Assembly (NCBI GenBank): GCA_035283685.1
Contig: DATETJ010000002.1
Span: 547,362-611,361 of the forward strand
Length of the DNA: 64,000 nucleotides
Origin: Candidatus Bathyarchaeia archaeon
GTDB taxonomy: Archaea > Thermoproteota > Bathyarchaeia > Bathyarchaeales > Bathyarchaeaceae
Reading direction: 5' to 3'
Program-made: the position numbers and the translations under genes
In this document: positions 41,509 to 50,748 of the stretch, one piece after another
How positions within the stretch are numbered: position 1 is the first letter of the stretch
Layout: each line of letters starts with the position of its first letter
Notes under the pieces: model-generated
Databases searched by the model: none
Told to the model about the DNA's origin: nothing
Seen by the model: only the letters and a program-made list of their open reading frames with translations

Positions 41509-42078
41509 CTAGCACTTCAAAGCTGGGTTGAACTCCGCGAACATTCCATCAGGGTTGCCGTGCCAAAGCCACACATGCAAGTCAAAGTGCCAAGGCATGA
41601 CTCCAGCTGCGTGCGGTTCCATCGGACCATCCATGGACACTTCGAACAAAGTCGGAGCAGGTGTAAGCCATATCCACCCCGCTGGTAAAGTCATATCAAA
41701 CAAAGGTCCAACAAAAGCACCATCTGTTCCAACTGCAGCCACAAAATACTCCACGCCCACAAGCTTCGGGCCTTCATCAGTGTCAACAAACAACAGGATT
41801 TCTGGAGTCACCTCGTTGACCACCATGTCAGATGCAAGACCAAGGTTCACATAATGCATTCCCATTGCAGCCCCATCAATCTCATCGCATGGAGACATTG
41901 GGACATACCCGTCTGCGAGCGCCACGCTCACATCATGGTACTTGTCAGTCGCTCGCCGCGTCATAGCTAGCAACTTGGCCGCTGAAGAGCCAGTTGAACC
42001 AGGCGCAGCCAAGACAGCGGGAATCAAAATCAAGCTTAGGCTTAAAAGCATTGGCAGAAACGCCGTAATCTTTCTCAC
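41509..42078 (-). CDS. Exported protein of unknown function
   Basis: 189 residues from GTG at 42078, fixed by a strong GGAGGTGG 4 bases upstream. A signal peptide with a long hydrophobic core (LPMLLSLSLILIPAVLA) ends near residue 25. The mature part has ALADGYVPMSPCDEIDGAAMGMHYVN, EILLFVDTDEGPKLVGVEYF and a Trp/His-rich end (MPWHFDLHVWLWHGNP). I recall similar secreted proteins with the ADGY...MG.HYVN pattern but know no function; a metal-binding role is possible from the many Met and His. Confidence 0.7.
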   Translation of the reverse strand: MRKITAFLPMLLSLSLILIPAVLAAPGSTGSSAAKLLAMTRRATDKYHDVSVALADGYVPMSPCDEIDGAAMGMHYVNLGLASDMVVNEVTPEILLFVDTDEGPKLVGVEYFVAAVGTDGAFVGPLFDMTLPAGWIWLTPAPTLFEVSMDGPMEPHAAGVMPWHFDLHVWLWHGNPDGMFAEFNPALKC

Positions 42079-42388
42079 TTTTCCACCTCCTCTCTTCTCC
42101 ATAGTCTATCCCAAATCTCTCCCACATCCACTATAAATCCGTTGTGAAGAAAACTTCTAGAACATTATCCCCTCAGCCAACTCATACACAAACCTGATGT
42201 TGAAGACAATCACTGTATCCAAAAAAGCAAGCTGTACAATCTGCAGACGAGCTTCATGCAGCGACCTTCATACAAAAACCTTTTACGTCTGGCTTGTTTC
42301 CCTCATGTAGCCTATTTCCGAAACATAGGACGAAAACCTCCAATGACGCATAAAAAAAGAAGCGTCAGAATTCAAAACCTAATCCAAC

Positions 42389-42396
42389 TTTTAAGT
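42389..42396 (+). promoter_or_regulatory. TATA box of the second EF-2 gene
   Basis: TTTTAAGT about 23 bases before the GTG at 42415, so transcription may begin at or just before the start codon. A GGGGG run also lies 10 bases upstream, so either a leaderless or an SD-led start is possible. The 42103-42414 region holds no gene. Confidence 0.4.
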
Positions 42397-42414
42397 AGAG
42401 GGGGCTAGAACCAA

Positions 42415-44634
42415 GTGGGACGCTACCGCCAAATTGATGAAATCGTCAAACTCATGAATGACCCCGTTCACATACGTAACACCAGCATCATCGCACACGT
42501 GGACCACGGCAAAACCACCCTAAGCGACAGCTTACTCGCAGCCGCAGGCATAATCAGCGAACAGTCCGCAGGACAAAAACTCTTCCTAGACAGTTGGGAA
42601 CTTGAACAAAGACGCCAAATGACCGTGTTCGCCAGCAACATCAGCCTGACGCACAATTACAAGGGCGAAGAATACCTCATAAACCTCATCGACACCCCCG
42701 GACACATAGACTTCAGCGGCGCAGTCACCCGCAGCTTACGAGCCGTAGACGGAGCCCTAGTCGTAGTCGACGCCGTAGAAGGACCCATGACTCAGACTGA
42801 AACCGTGTTGATGCAGGCACTACGCGAACGCGTCAAACCACTACTCTACATAAACAAAGTGGACCGCCTCATCAAAGAAATTAGGCTCACATCGCAGGAA
42901 ATCCAGAATAAATTCGCGAAAATTCTAGCCCGCGCCAACGGTCTCATCGAAAAATACGCGCCGCCCGAGCATAAAAAAGACTGGCAGGTGAAAGTTGAAG
43001 ACGACCGAGTAGCCTTCGGCTCAGCGCTGCATAAATGGGGCTTAAACCTCACACATATGAAAGCCAAAGGCGTCACATTCCAAGACATAATCGACGCCTA
43101 CACGGGCGAATTCGAAGAAATAGCCAAAAAAGTCGACGCCCTAAGCAAAAAAGCCCCACTCTCCGAACCCATACTCGACATGTTCTGCCAGCACCTACCC
43201 AACCCACTGGAGGCTCAGCCATTCCGACAAAGCCAAATCTGGCCCGGCGACCCCAACAGTCCAGTTGGCATAGGCTTGGCGAAAGTGGATCCAAACGGAC
43301 CCTTACTCATGTGCATTACCACCATCGAAGTTGACCCGCAAGCAGGCGTCATAGCCATAGGCAGAGTTTTCAGCGGCACAGTAGAAAAGGGTAGACCAAT
43401 CCGCCTCATAACCAGCCGCCAACAAGGCCAAGTGCAACAGGTTTACATGAGCATGGCCACCGACAGGGTCATCGTGGACCAAGTGCCCGCGGGCAACATA
43501 GCCGCCATCGGCGGAATCAGCGGTATGCACGTAGGCGAAACCGTAGCCGACCAAGACCGAGAGACCCAGCCCTTCGAAGGACTCCGATACGTATCTGACC
43601 CCGTTGTCACAGTAGCCATCGTACCAGCTGACGTAAGAGATCTGCCACTCTTCGACAAAGTCATCCATAAGCTCACCCTCGAAGACCCAAACCTACGCTT
43701 CACAATCAACAAGGAAAGCGGCGAATACCTGCTCAGCGGCATGGGCGAACTTCACTTAGAAGTCACAGCCTACCGCATGCAAGAATCCAAACTCAAAGTC
43801 AAAACAAGCAAGCCCATAGTCATCTACCGCGAAACCATAAGCCACGACTACAAGGGACCAGCAGTAATGGGCAAATCGCCCAACAAACACAGCAAACTCT
43901 GGATCACACTACAGAAGCTGTCAGAAGAAGAAATCGAAGCCATCCGAACGGGCAAAATCAGCGAAATGCAAACCCGTGACGACCGACAGAAATTCCTGCG
44001 CACCCAATTCGGCTGGGAAACAGACGACGCCAAAAGCGTCATAGCCGTCGAAGAAAACAACCTGCTCGTCAACCGCATCAAAGGACGCCAATACGTCGAA
44101 GAAGTACTAGACCACATAAAATCAGGTTTCAGAGAAGCCGTCCACGGCAGCGTCCTAGCCAAAGAACCCGCCCACGGCCTAAGAGTCAACCTCGAAGACA
44201 TATCAGTACACGAAGACCCAGTGCACCGAGGCCCAGCGCAAATCTTGCCAATGACATGGCGACCCATATGGGCAAGCTTCCTTCTAAGCGACCCAAAGCT
44301 ACTTGAACCACTCCTCAGCTTCGAATGCAAAGTGCCACAGGCCTTCGTGAGCAACGTCCTCGGCATAGTGCAGAAACGCAGAGGCCGAGTTCTAGACATG
44401 CCCACCGAAGACGACATGATGATAGTTAAGGCGGAGATGCCCGTAGCCGAAAGCTTCGGCATAGCAGACGAACTGCGCTCATCCACTCAGGGCAGAGCCT
44501 TCTGGGCAACCCAGTTCAGCAGGTGGGCACCCGTTCCAGAAAGCATGATCCTAGACGTAATCAAACAAATACGCGAACGCCGAAACCTAGATCCCAACCC
44601 GCCCAGACCAGAAGATTTCCTAGAAAGAGAATGA
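42415..44634 (+). CDS. EF-2 paralogue lacking the diphthamide histidine
   Basis: 739 residues from GTG at 42415. GTPase motifs are intact: AHVDHGKTT, DTPGH and NKVD. All five EF-2 domains appear present. In the domain IV loop the canonical DHW is SRW, so Arg703 (codon AGG at 44521-44523) stands where diphthamide is made. The wording VHRGPAQILPMTWRP also departs from the usual RR at the end of this motif. Such aEF-2 paralogues without diphthamide have been reported in some archaea that keep the Dph pathway. It may replace EF-2 under stress or act in ribosome recycling; this is speculation. Confidence 0.9.
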   Translation: MGRYRQIDEIVKLMNDPVHIRNTSIIAHVDHGKTTLSDSLLAAAGIISEQSAGQKLFLDSWELEQRRQMTVFASNISLTHNYKGEEYLINLIDTPGHIDFSGAVTRSLRAVDGALVVVDAVEGPMTQTETVLMQALRERVKPLLYINKVDRLIKEIRLTSQEIQNKFAKILARANGLIEKYAPPEHKKDWQVKVEDDRVAFGSALHKWGLNLTHMKAKGVTFQDIIDAYTGEFEEIAKKVDALSKKAPLSEPILDMFCQHLPNPLEAQPFRQSQIWPGDPNSPVGIGLAKVDPNGPLLMCITTIEVDPQAGVIAIGRVFSGTVEKGRPIRLITSRQQGQVQQVYMSMATDRVIVDQVPAGNIAAIGGISGMHVGETVADQDRETQPFEGLRYVSDPVVTVAIVPADVRDLPLFDKVIHKLTLEDPNLRFTINKESGEYLLSGMGELHLEVTAYRMQESKLKVKTSKPIVIYRETISHDYKGPAVMGKSPNKHSKLWITLQKLSEEEIEAIRTGKISEMQTRDDRQKFLRTQFGWETDDAKSVIAVEENNLLVNRIKGRQYVEEVLDHIKSGFREAVHGSVLAKEPAHGLRVNLEDISVHEDPVHRGPAQILPMTWRPIWASFLLSDPKLLEPLLSFECKVPQAFVSNVLGIVQKRRGRVLDMPTEDDMMIVKAEMPVAESFGIADELRSSTQGRAFWATQFSRWAPVPESMILDVIKQIRERRNLDPNPPRPEDFLERE

Positions 44635-44659
44635 GCCCTTTCTAACGCCACTCCGTCTT

Positions 44660-45454
44660 TTATCCAGCTTTTCTCTGCGCCCAAAACGAAAGAAACACAT
44701 GACCCGTAGGCTTGAACCCAATCGTGCTGTACACCTTTATCGCTGCGGCATTATCCTTTGAAACATACAAGAAAACATCCTTACCTTCGCGCAGCAACCT
44801 CTCAGCCAAAACTGAACACACGGACTTCGAATACCCCTTACCCCTCTCTTCAGAAGATGTGAACACTCCGCGAACTATAGCCAAATCCTCCAGCATGTTA
44901 GGCGAAGCCGCAAAAGACACGAGCTTACCGCCATGGAAAACGCCAAAAGCGTAGCCGTTCAACAAGTCCACGGCAGTTTGAGCATCCGTGCCAAGCAGAC
45001 CAGCCACAGCTTGAGCGTAACCGTGCTTCTTAGACAACTCTTTAACCTCATGCTGCACAACTGGGTTGAAACTCTTTGTAGCAGCCATCATAGGCGTGAA
45101 ACTCGAAATCTTACCCACTGTCATTTTGTCCGCTGGCGCAGCAACCTTGAACAGCTTTCTGACAGCTGAAAGATGCTGAGACTCGATGTTGAACAAGGCT
45201 GTAGACAAATCCGAATTCCTCAAAAGCGGAACCGCAGCCGAAACATCGCCTCGCATGTACAATATTCGCTTGTCATACTCCATCAAGTAGCCCACGAGGC
45301 GACCATCTGACAACGCTGTCCACGCCCGCGTACTCTCGGGCAAGAACAGAACGTCATAAACGGCGTAGAAATGACCTATCCTATCCCGACTCATGAACTC
45401 AAGCAAACGCTTTTCAACGCTCTTACGCAAAGCCGCAGTTCGAATGCTTCTCAT
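44660..45454 (-). CDS. GNAT family acetyltransferase
   Basis: 264 residues from ATG at 45454; a longer frame to 45586 crosses the divergent gene. The C-terminal half is a GNAT domain: VRGVFTSSEERGKGYSKSV (acetyl-CoA loop R/Q-x-x-G-x-G/A), LYVSKDNAAAIKVYSTIGF, the typical N-A-A...Y...GF motif. The N-terminal half is a divergent GNAT-like domain, as in the double-domain FR47-type enzymes. The substrate is not known. Convergent with the EF-2 paralogue, 26 bp apart. Confidence 0.85.
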   Translation of the reverse strand: MRSIRTAALRKSVEKRLLEFMSRDRIGHFYAVYDVLFLPESTRAWTALSDGRLVGYLMEYDKRILYMRGDVSAAVPLLRNSDLSTALFNIESQHLSAVRKLFKVAAPADKMTVGKISSFTPMMAATKSFNPVVQHEVKELSKKHGYAQAVAGLLGTDAQTAVDLLNGYAFGVFHGGKLVSFAASPNMLEDLAIVRGVFTSSEERGKGYSKSVCSVLAERLLREGKDVFLYVSKDNAAAIKVYSTIGFKPTGHVFLSFWAQRKAG

Positions 45455-45576
45455 GCGTTTTCCGTGCCAGAACAATTTCAAGGTTTGAGCTCTTAAGCGT
45501 TGACAGACTCTTTCGCAGTATGCAGAACGTTTAATTCCCGCACTTTTTACGCATACTAATCGGGAGAATAAGCAGT

Positions 45577-46056
45577 TTGAGAACACGGCAACAATCGAGA
45601 GGACAGATATTCATACTAATGATCATTGTCTTGGTCGGCTTATTCCTTGTCTTCGGGTTGCTTTCCGCACTTTCAGGACGAGGACGAGCGACACCACTCG
45701 TGAAAGAAGCCTCTTGGCTAGTGAACGAACAGGAAGTCTCGACAGCAAACAAAGGCGAAGAAGTTGAAGCCCATGTGGTAATAGAAGCCACGGAGCAATA
45801 CGTGGGCTCAATCGTGGTCAGGGTAAAGAAAGACGTTTCATTGTGGTTTGACAGCGACTTCCAAGTGTCAACGATTCCGGTTGACCTTGTAGGCGGCGAA
45901 GAAAAAACCATAAGAATCGAGTTTACGCCAGACGAAGCTAGCGGCGGTGGCTTAGGAGGCTTACGCGGATACTTCATCGAAGTTGAGTTTCAAGCCACGC
46001 GAACCACTTGGGGAATGGAAAACAGTTATCCGCCCAGACTAAGGGTTACCGGCTAG
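45577..46056 (+). CDS. Membrane-anchored extracytoplasmic protein
   Basis: 159 residues from TTG at 45577. An N-terminal basic stretch and a hydrophobic segment (about 11-31, GQIFILMIIVLVGLFLVFGL) form a signal anchor, with an RGQ just before it as in archaeal pilin-like class III signals. The remainder is a beta-rich domain with a Gly-rich linker near 125, reminiscent of immunoglobulin-like domains. No family is recognised. It is divergent from the GNAT gene and converges on oppF. Confidence 0.65.
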   Translation: MRTRQQSRGQIFILMIIVLVGLFLVFGLLSALSGRGRATPLVKEASWLVNEQEVSTANKGEEVEAHVVIEATEQYVGSIVVRVKKDVSLWFDSDFQVSTIPVDLVGGEEKTIRIEFTPDEASGGGLGGLRGYFIEVEFQATRTTWGMENSYPPRLRVTG

Positions 46057-46102
46057 CTCGTTGACCGCCTAGAAAGCAGAAAGACGACAACACATGACAG
46101 CA

Positions 46103-47095
46103 TTAGCTGTAACGGATTATGTGGCAGGCTACTAGGTGGCCGCCGCCGGCATCAATGAGTTTCGGTGCTTCTTCCTTCTTGCATTCTTTCGCGTATGGGC
46201 ATCGTGGCCTAAACCTGCACCCTTTTGGCGGGTTAATTGGGCTTGGAACCTCTCCGGCCAAGATGATTCTCAGCCGCTTCGTCTCCGGGTCTGGGATCGG
46301 AACTGCTTGAATAAGCGCCTGCGTATACGGGTGAATAGGCTTGTCAAACAGTTCATCTGTGTCTGCAAGCTCGACAATTTCGCCGAGATACATGACTGCG
46401 ACTCTGTTGCTGATCTGTCTTACAGAGCTCAAATCGTGTGAGATGTACAGGTAAGTGAGGGTCATTTCTTTTTGAAGGTCGCCTAGCAAATTGAGAATCT
46501 GCGCTCTAATAGAAACATCCAACGAGGACACAGGCTCATCTGCAATCAGAAAGTCAGGTTCAACCGCCAAAGCTCGAGCTATGCAGATTCTTTGTCGCTG
46601 TCCTCCGCTGAACTCGTGGGGGTACCGTTCGGCATGGTACTCCTCGAGGCCAACTAAGCTTAGGAGCTTGTAAACGCGGTCTTTCCACTCTTTCTTAGGA
46701 ACGTGCTTGTGAATAATGAAAGGTTCAGATATGATGTCAAAAACCGTCATACGTGGATCTAGTGATCCATATGGGTTCTGAAAAATCAACTGCATCTTCC
46801 GTCTGAGACGAAGCTTCTCCTCGTTGTTGCCTGACTTAAACTTCTTGTAGACGTTCTCGCCTTGGAAATATATTTCTCCAGCTGTGGGCTCAATTAGGTT
46901 CAGTATAAGCCTAGCAACCGTGGTCTTGCCGCATCCGCTCTCTCCGACGAGGCCAAAAGTTTCTCCTTTTCTGATATCAAAGTCAATGTTGTCAACAGCG
47001 TGGACAACGCCAATTGACTTCTTTAGCAGAACGCCTCGGGAGAAAACAGGAAACCACTTCCTCAAATGCTTGACTTGAATGATCGCGTCACTCAT
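46103..47095 (-). CDS. oppF: Peptide ABC transporter ATP-binding protein (OppF/DppF type)
   Basis: 330 residues. Walker A GESGCGKTT, signature FSGGQRQR, Walker B FLIADEPVSSLD and the C-terminal oligopeptide extension with CRFRPRCPYAKEC, which in this family can hold a 4Fe-4S-like Cys set. Last gene of the four-gene minus-strand operon; overlaps oppD by 8 bp. It powers import together with OppD. Confidence 0.95.
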   Translation of the reverse strand: MSDAIIQVKHLRKWFPVFSRGVLLKKSIGVVHAVDNIDFDIRKGETFGLVGESGCGKTTVARLILNLIEPTAGEIYFQGENVYKKFKSGNNEEKLRLRRKMQLIFQNPYGSLDPRMTVFDIISEPFIIHKHVPKKEWKDRVYKLLSLVGLEEYHAERYPHEFSGGQRQRICIARALAVEPDFLIADEPVSSLDVSIRAQILNLLGDLQKEMTLTYLYISHDLSSVRQISNRVAVMYLGEIVELADTDELFDKPIHPYTQALIQAVPIPDPETKRLRIILAGEVPSPINPPKGCRFRPRCPYAKECKKEEAPKLIDAGGGHLVACHIIRYS

Positions 47096-48086
47096 GCGAG
47101 ACTCGTTCTCCCTTCAGCCTAATATCACGCCATCGATAGCATGCCACAAAATGCTCGGGTCCAACCTGCTCAAGAACGGGCTGTTCCTCCTTGCAGGCTT
47201 CCACGGCGTATTCGCAGCGCGGATGGAAACGGCATCCGGTTGGAGGATCAATAAGATTCGGTATGTTGCCAGGAATTACCCGTAACATCTTCCTCATATC
47301 AAGTCGGGGAACCGCGGCGAGCAAAGCAGCGGTGTAGGGATGTCGCGGCTCAACAAAAAGGTCAGGTGTCCGGGCGATTTCGCAAACGCGTCCAGCATAC
47401 AACACGACCGTTCTAGCGGTCAACTCAGCTATTATGCCCATGTCGTGGGTGATCATGACGAGCGACATTCCAAGCCTGCTTTTCAAATCGTTTAGCAGAC
47501 GGAGCACTTGCGCTTGAATCGTCACATCCAGATTGGTAGTTGGCTCATCGGCGAATAGTAGTTTGGGTTCGCAGGCGAGGGCTCTTGCAATAGCCACACG
47601 CTGCTTCATGCCTCCGCTGAACTGATGGGGGTACTCTTGCATTCTGGTCTCGGGTTCGGGAAGCCCAACTAGCTTCAGAAGCTCGACTGCTTTGTCGTTG
47701 ACGTCTTGCTCGGCAAGGTCTTGATGAGCGCGTATGACGTCTGAAAGCTGGGTCTCAACCGTGTACACGGGGTTCAAGGAAGAGGAAGGGTCTTGGAAGA
47801 TGATGGCGATGTCGCCTCCCCGCAGTTTGCGCATAGTGTCTTCTGTCTTTTTGAGCAGATTTTCGCCATTAAACTCGATTGTTCCACCGACTATTCTGCC
47901 GGGCTTGGGCACAATTCTTAGAACCGATAAGGCAGTCACGGTTTTCCCTGAACCGGACTCCCCAACCAACCCTAGTGACTCGCCCCTCTTCAAGCTGAAG
48001 GAGATGCCATCTACCGCTTGAACTATCCCTGCTTCAGTGAAAAAATGTGTCTTCAGTCCGTCGATGTTCAATATTGTTGCAGACAT
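47088..48086 (-). CDS. oppD: Peptide ABC transporter ATP-binding protein (OppD/DppD type)
   Basis: 332 residues. Walker A GESGSGKT, signature FSGGMKQR, Walker B LLFADEPTTNLD and the OppD C-terminal domain with CRFHPRCEYAVEAC. Partner of OppF in the membrane complex. It begins 15 bp after oppC and overlaps oppF by 8 bp. Confidence 0.95.
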   Translation of the reverse strand: MSATILNIDGLKTHFFTEAGIVQAVDGISFSLKRGESLGLVGESGSGKTVTALSVLRIVPKPGRIVGGTIEFNGENLLKKTEDTMRKLRGGDIAIIFQDPSSSLNPVYTVETQLSDVIRAHQDLAEQDVNDKAVELLKLVGLPEPETRMQEYPHQFSGGMKQRVAIARALACEPKLLFADEPTTNLDVTIQAQVLRLLNDLKSRLGMSLVMITHDMGIIAELTARTVVLYAGRVCEIARTPDLFVEPRHPYTAALLAAVPRLDMRKMLRVIPGNIPNLIDPPTGCRFHPRCEYAVEACKEEQPVLEQVGPEHFVACYRWRDIRLKGERVSHE

Positions 48087-48101
48087 CTTTGAAATCCTCC
48101 T

Positions 48102-49094
48102 TCATTCACGTAGCCTTGGGTTTAAGGCGTCTGACAGGCCGTCGCCGAGCAGGTTGAAGGCAAATACACTGAACAATATAGCTAAGCCTGGGAAAAACTC
48201 TGCCCACCATACTGTGCTTGCGTCGCCAAAGTTCTCTTGAAGGATTTGCCCCCACGTTAGTGTGTTGACGTCTCCGAAGCCGAGAAAGCTGACGGCAGCT
48301 TCCAACAAGATCGCGTAGGCTATCGTCAAACTTGAGACTACTATCACTGAGGACAACAGGTTAGGTAATATGTGTCGGAAGATTATTCGGCTGTTGCCGG
48401 CTCCAAGCGCCCTTTCCGCCTCCACAAACTCCAGTTCTCTAAGCCTCAGGAACTCGCCTCGAATCATTCTGGCGTTAGATCCCCAGTTGAAAATAGCCAC
48501 AACAAAAATAACAATGGTAAGACCTGTTGGTATTTGAAGGTTGAGAAAAGGCACTGTCCAAAACGGATCACCCACAGTTAGACTGAATACTCTAACAAAC
48601 ACGAGAATGAGTAAGAGAGAGGGAAAAACCAGGAATACTTCTGCGATTCTCATTAAGATGTTGTCAACCCACCCTCCGAAGAAACCGGCTATCGCTCCAA
48701 CTATGATGGACAATAGCATTGTTATTGCTGTGACCAGAACTCCAACATACAGCGTATACTTCGTCGCGTGAACTACTTCACTTAAAACGTCTGAGCCTAT
48801 TCGAGTTGTTCCAAACAACTTTGTCAGGCTGAAGGGTTGCTCGAACAGATTCTCCAAGGTCGGCGGCTGACCAGTTTCGCCAGTGTAGAGGAACGCAAGG
48901 GAATCTCGATCAGGCCTGGCTGGAAGAATCCAACCCATTTGGGTGAAAACCCATTCGAAGATCGGGAATGAGAATAGGATTGCAACCAAGATAAGGCCGA
49001 GCACCCCCGGCTTGTTTCTTTTGAATCTTCGCCATGCCACAGCCCACTGACTAGCTGAGCGTCTTGGAGGTTTCTGTCTTTTCTGTGCGGTCAT
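48102..49094 (-). CDS. oppC: Peptide ABC transporter permease (OppC/DppC type)
   Basis: 330 residues with a cytoplasmic basic start, a first helix at about 33-52, a long extracytoplasmic loop (to about 105), then five more helices. The EAA-type motif (EFVEAERALGAGNSRIIFRHILPN) in the loop between late helices contacts the ATPases. Start 10 bp after oppB. Confidence 0.93.
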   Translation of the reverse strand: MTAQKRQKPPRRSASQWAVAWRRFKRNKPGVLGLILVAILFSFPIFEWVFTQMGWILPARPDRDSLAFLYTGETGQPPTLENLFEQPFSLTKLFGTTRIGSDVLSEVVHATKYTLYVGVLVTAITMLLSIIVGAIAGFFGGWVDNILMRIAEVFLVFPSLLLILVFVRVFSLTVGDPFWTVPFLNLQIPTGLTIVIFVVAIFNWGSNARMIRGEFLRLRELEFVEAERALGAGNSRIIFRHILPNLLSSVIVVSSLTIAYAILLEAAVSFLGFGDVNTLTWGQILQENFGDASTVWWAEFFPGLAILFSVFAFNLLGDGLSDALNPRLRE

Positions 49095-49103
49095 TTCTTT
49101 TGT

Positions 49104-50585
49104 CTACCTGAGCCTAATTCTGGGATCTATGTAAACGTAGATGATATCGACTACCAGATTCGCAATCAATGTCATGATAGTGATAATCATGGTAATTCCC
49201 ATGACTACTGGAAAATCTAATCGGATCGCGGCTTCAACGAACCGCCGGCCGAGTCCAGGCCAACTGAACGTGTATTCCGTCAGTGGAGCTCCTGCGATAA
49301 TGGCGCCGAGTGATACTCCAAGGAACGTGATAACAGGGCTGACGGCATTCCTCAAAGCGTATTTGTATATTATTGTGCGCTCGCTCAATCCGCTAGCTCG
49401 CGCTGCTAGAATGTAGTCGGATCTTAGGACTTCAAGCATATTGGCCCGGATAAGTCGTACGTTCTGAGCCAGTGAAACGTAGACGAGCACAGTTACAGGC
49501 AGAATTAGATGCGCAATTTGGTCCAGAAACGGGTTGTCCCACCAGTAATTCGGTTCTCCGTATGCGCCTGCGGAGGGTAACCAGCCCAGTCTATATGAGA
49601 AAACTATTATCAGGATAAGTCCAAGCCAGAAAGTCGGCATTGAAACTCCGAACAATGAGCCTGATGTGACAGCAATATCCTGCTTTGAATATTGCTTCTT
49701 TGCAGAGTTTATTCCGATGGGAATAGAGATGAAAAAAGCCAACAGCGTCGAGACCAATTGAAGTTTGACGGTTTCCCAAAACCAGTTTCCAATCATAAGG
49801 CTTACGGGCCTTCCTCCATAAAGCGATTTGCCGAAGTTGCCTTGCAGAAGGTTCGAAAGCCAGTTCAAGTATTGAATGGGTATTGGCTTATCGAGTCCAT
49901 AATATGCTTTTAGAGCATCTAATGTCGCTTGATCTACTGTTGGTCTACCGACTTTTATTATGTTTAGGGGATCTCCCGCTGCGTACATAACAAAGAAACT
50001 GACAATGGATATGCCTATGAACAATGGTATCATGTACAGCAGCCTCCTTACAATGTACTTGAAAATTGCGCTGGTCAGAAAGCTCCTCGCAGTAGCCATC
50101 GTCATCCGTTCATGTTTCCACTGTCCCGCAACCGTTTTCGCGATAAATCCGTCAACGAATGAAGCGATGGCTAAAGTGATTATAGCACTCTCAATGCTTG
50201 GAGAAGCTGAGTACGGCCATGCGATGATGATGCTGTTCACGGCGTATATTATGCCAAACAAGACCAGCCCATGGAAAAGCAGATCAAATGGTCTGTACGT
50301 GACTTTGAACCATAGGCGTCCAGTTACAAGCGCGTTTATACTGGCCGCGAACAAGGAGAAAGCTACAAAGACTACGATAGGTCCTATTTTGGCGACAACG
50401 TCCGTTAACAATGGTACCGCAGTAGTCAGCACCAAATAGAACGTGAAAAACAATGACGAAAATGCGCATCCGTGGAGGAAATACTTCGTGGCTCTTTGGA
50501 TGTTTTGGCTTGCTGTTTTGATTAAAGTGTCTGGTCTCTTGACCATGTCTCGTACGTTTGGTTTCTTGCGTGTTTTGCTTGTCAA
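49104..50585 (-). CDS. oppB: OppB-type permease with an extra N-terminal four-helix domain
   Basis: 493 residues. From about residue 173 (FKYIVRRLLYMIPLFIG) it is a normal OppB permease with six helices and the EAA-type loop ARASGLSERTIIYKYALRNA. The first 160 residues are not part of OppB: four membrane segments with SFVDGFIAKTVAGQW at the end. The same domain occurs in the broken gene at 7831-8423. The frame is continuous, so this is a true fusion in this assembly. An ATG near residue 161 or 163 could give a normal OppB alone. First gene of the operon. Confidence 0.9.
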   Translation of the reverse strand: MTSKTRKKPNVRDMVKRPDTLIKTASQNIQRATKYFLHGCAFSSLFFTFYLVLTTAVPLLTDVVAKIGPIVVFVAFSLFAASINALVTGRLWFKVTYRPFDLLFHGLVLFGIIYAVNSIIIAWPYSASPSIESAIITLAIASFVDGFIAKTVAGQWKHERMTMATARSFLTSAIFKYIVRRLLYMIPLFIGISIVSFFVMYAAGDPLNIIKVGRPTVDQATLDALKAYYGLDKPIPIQYLNWLSNLLQGNFGKSLYGGRPVSLMIGNWFWETVKLQLVSTLLAFFISIPIGINSAKKQYSKQDIAVTSGSLFGVSMPTFWLGLILIIVFSYRLGWLPSAGAYGEPNYWWDNPFLDQIAHLILPVTVLVYVSLAQNVRLIRANMLEVLRSDYILAARASGLSERTIIYKYALRNAVSPVITFLGVSLGAIIAGAPLTEYTFSWPGLGRRFVEAAIRLDFPVVMGITMIITIMTLIANLVVDIIYVYIDPRIRLR

Positions 50586-50748
50586 GATTCCATCAAAAAT
50601 CGTGGAGTGATTGAAGTTAATATCTCTTATGTATAGAAAATACTTCTATTCGCAGAATATGCAAAAAGCATTGGCGCTATACACCTTAAAACATATAAAC
50701 CTAAAGTCTAAGATATAGGGTTACGACTGAAAAGAAAGGTGAAAAATC

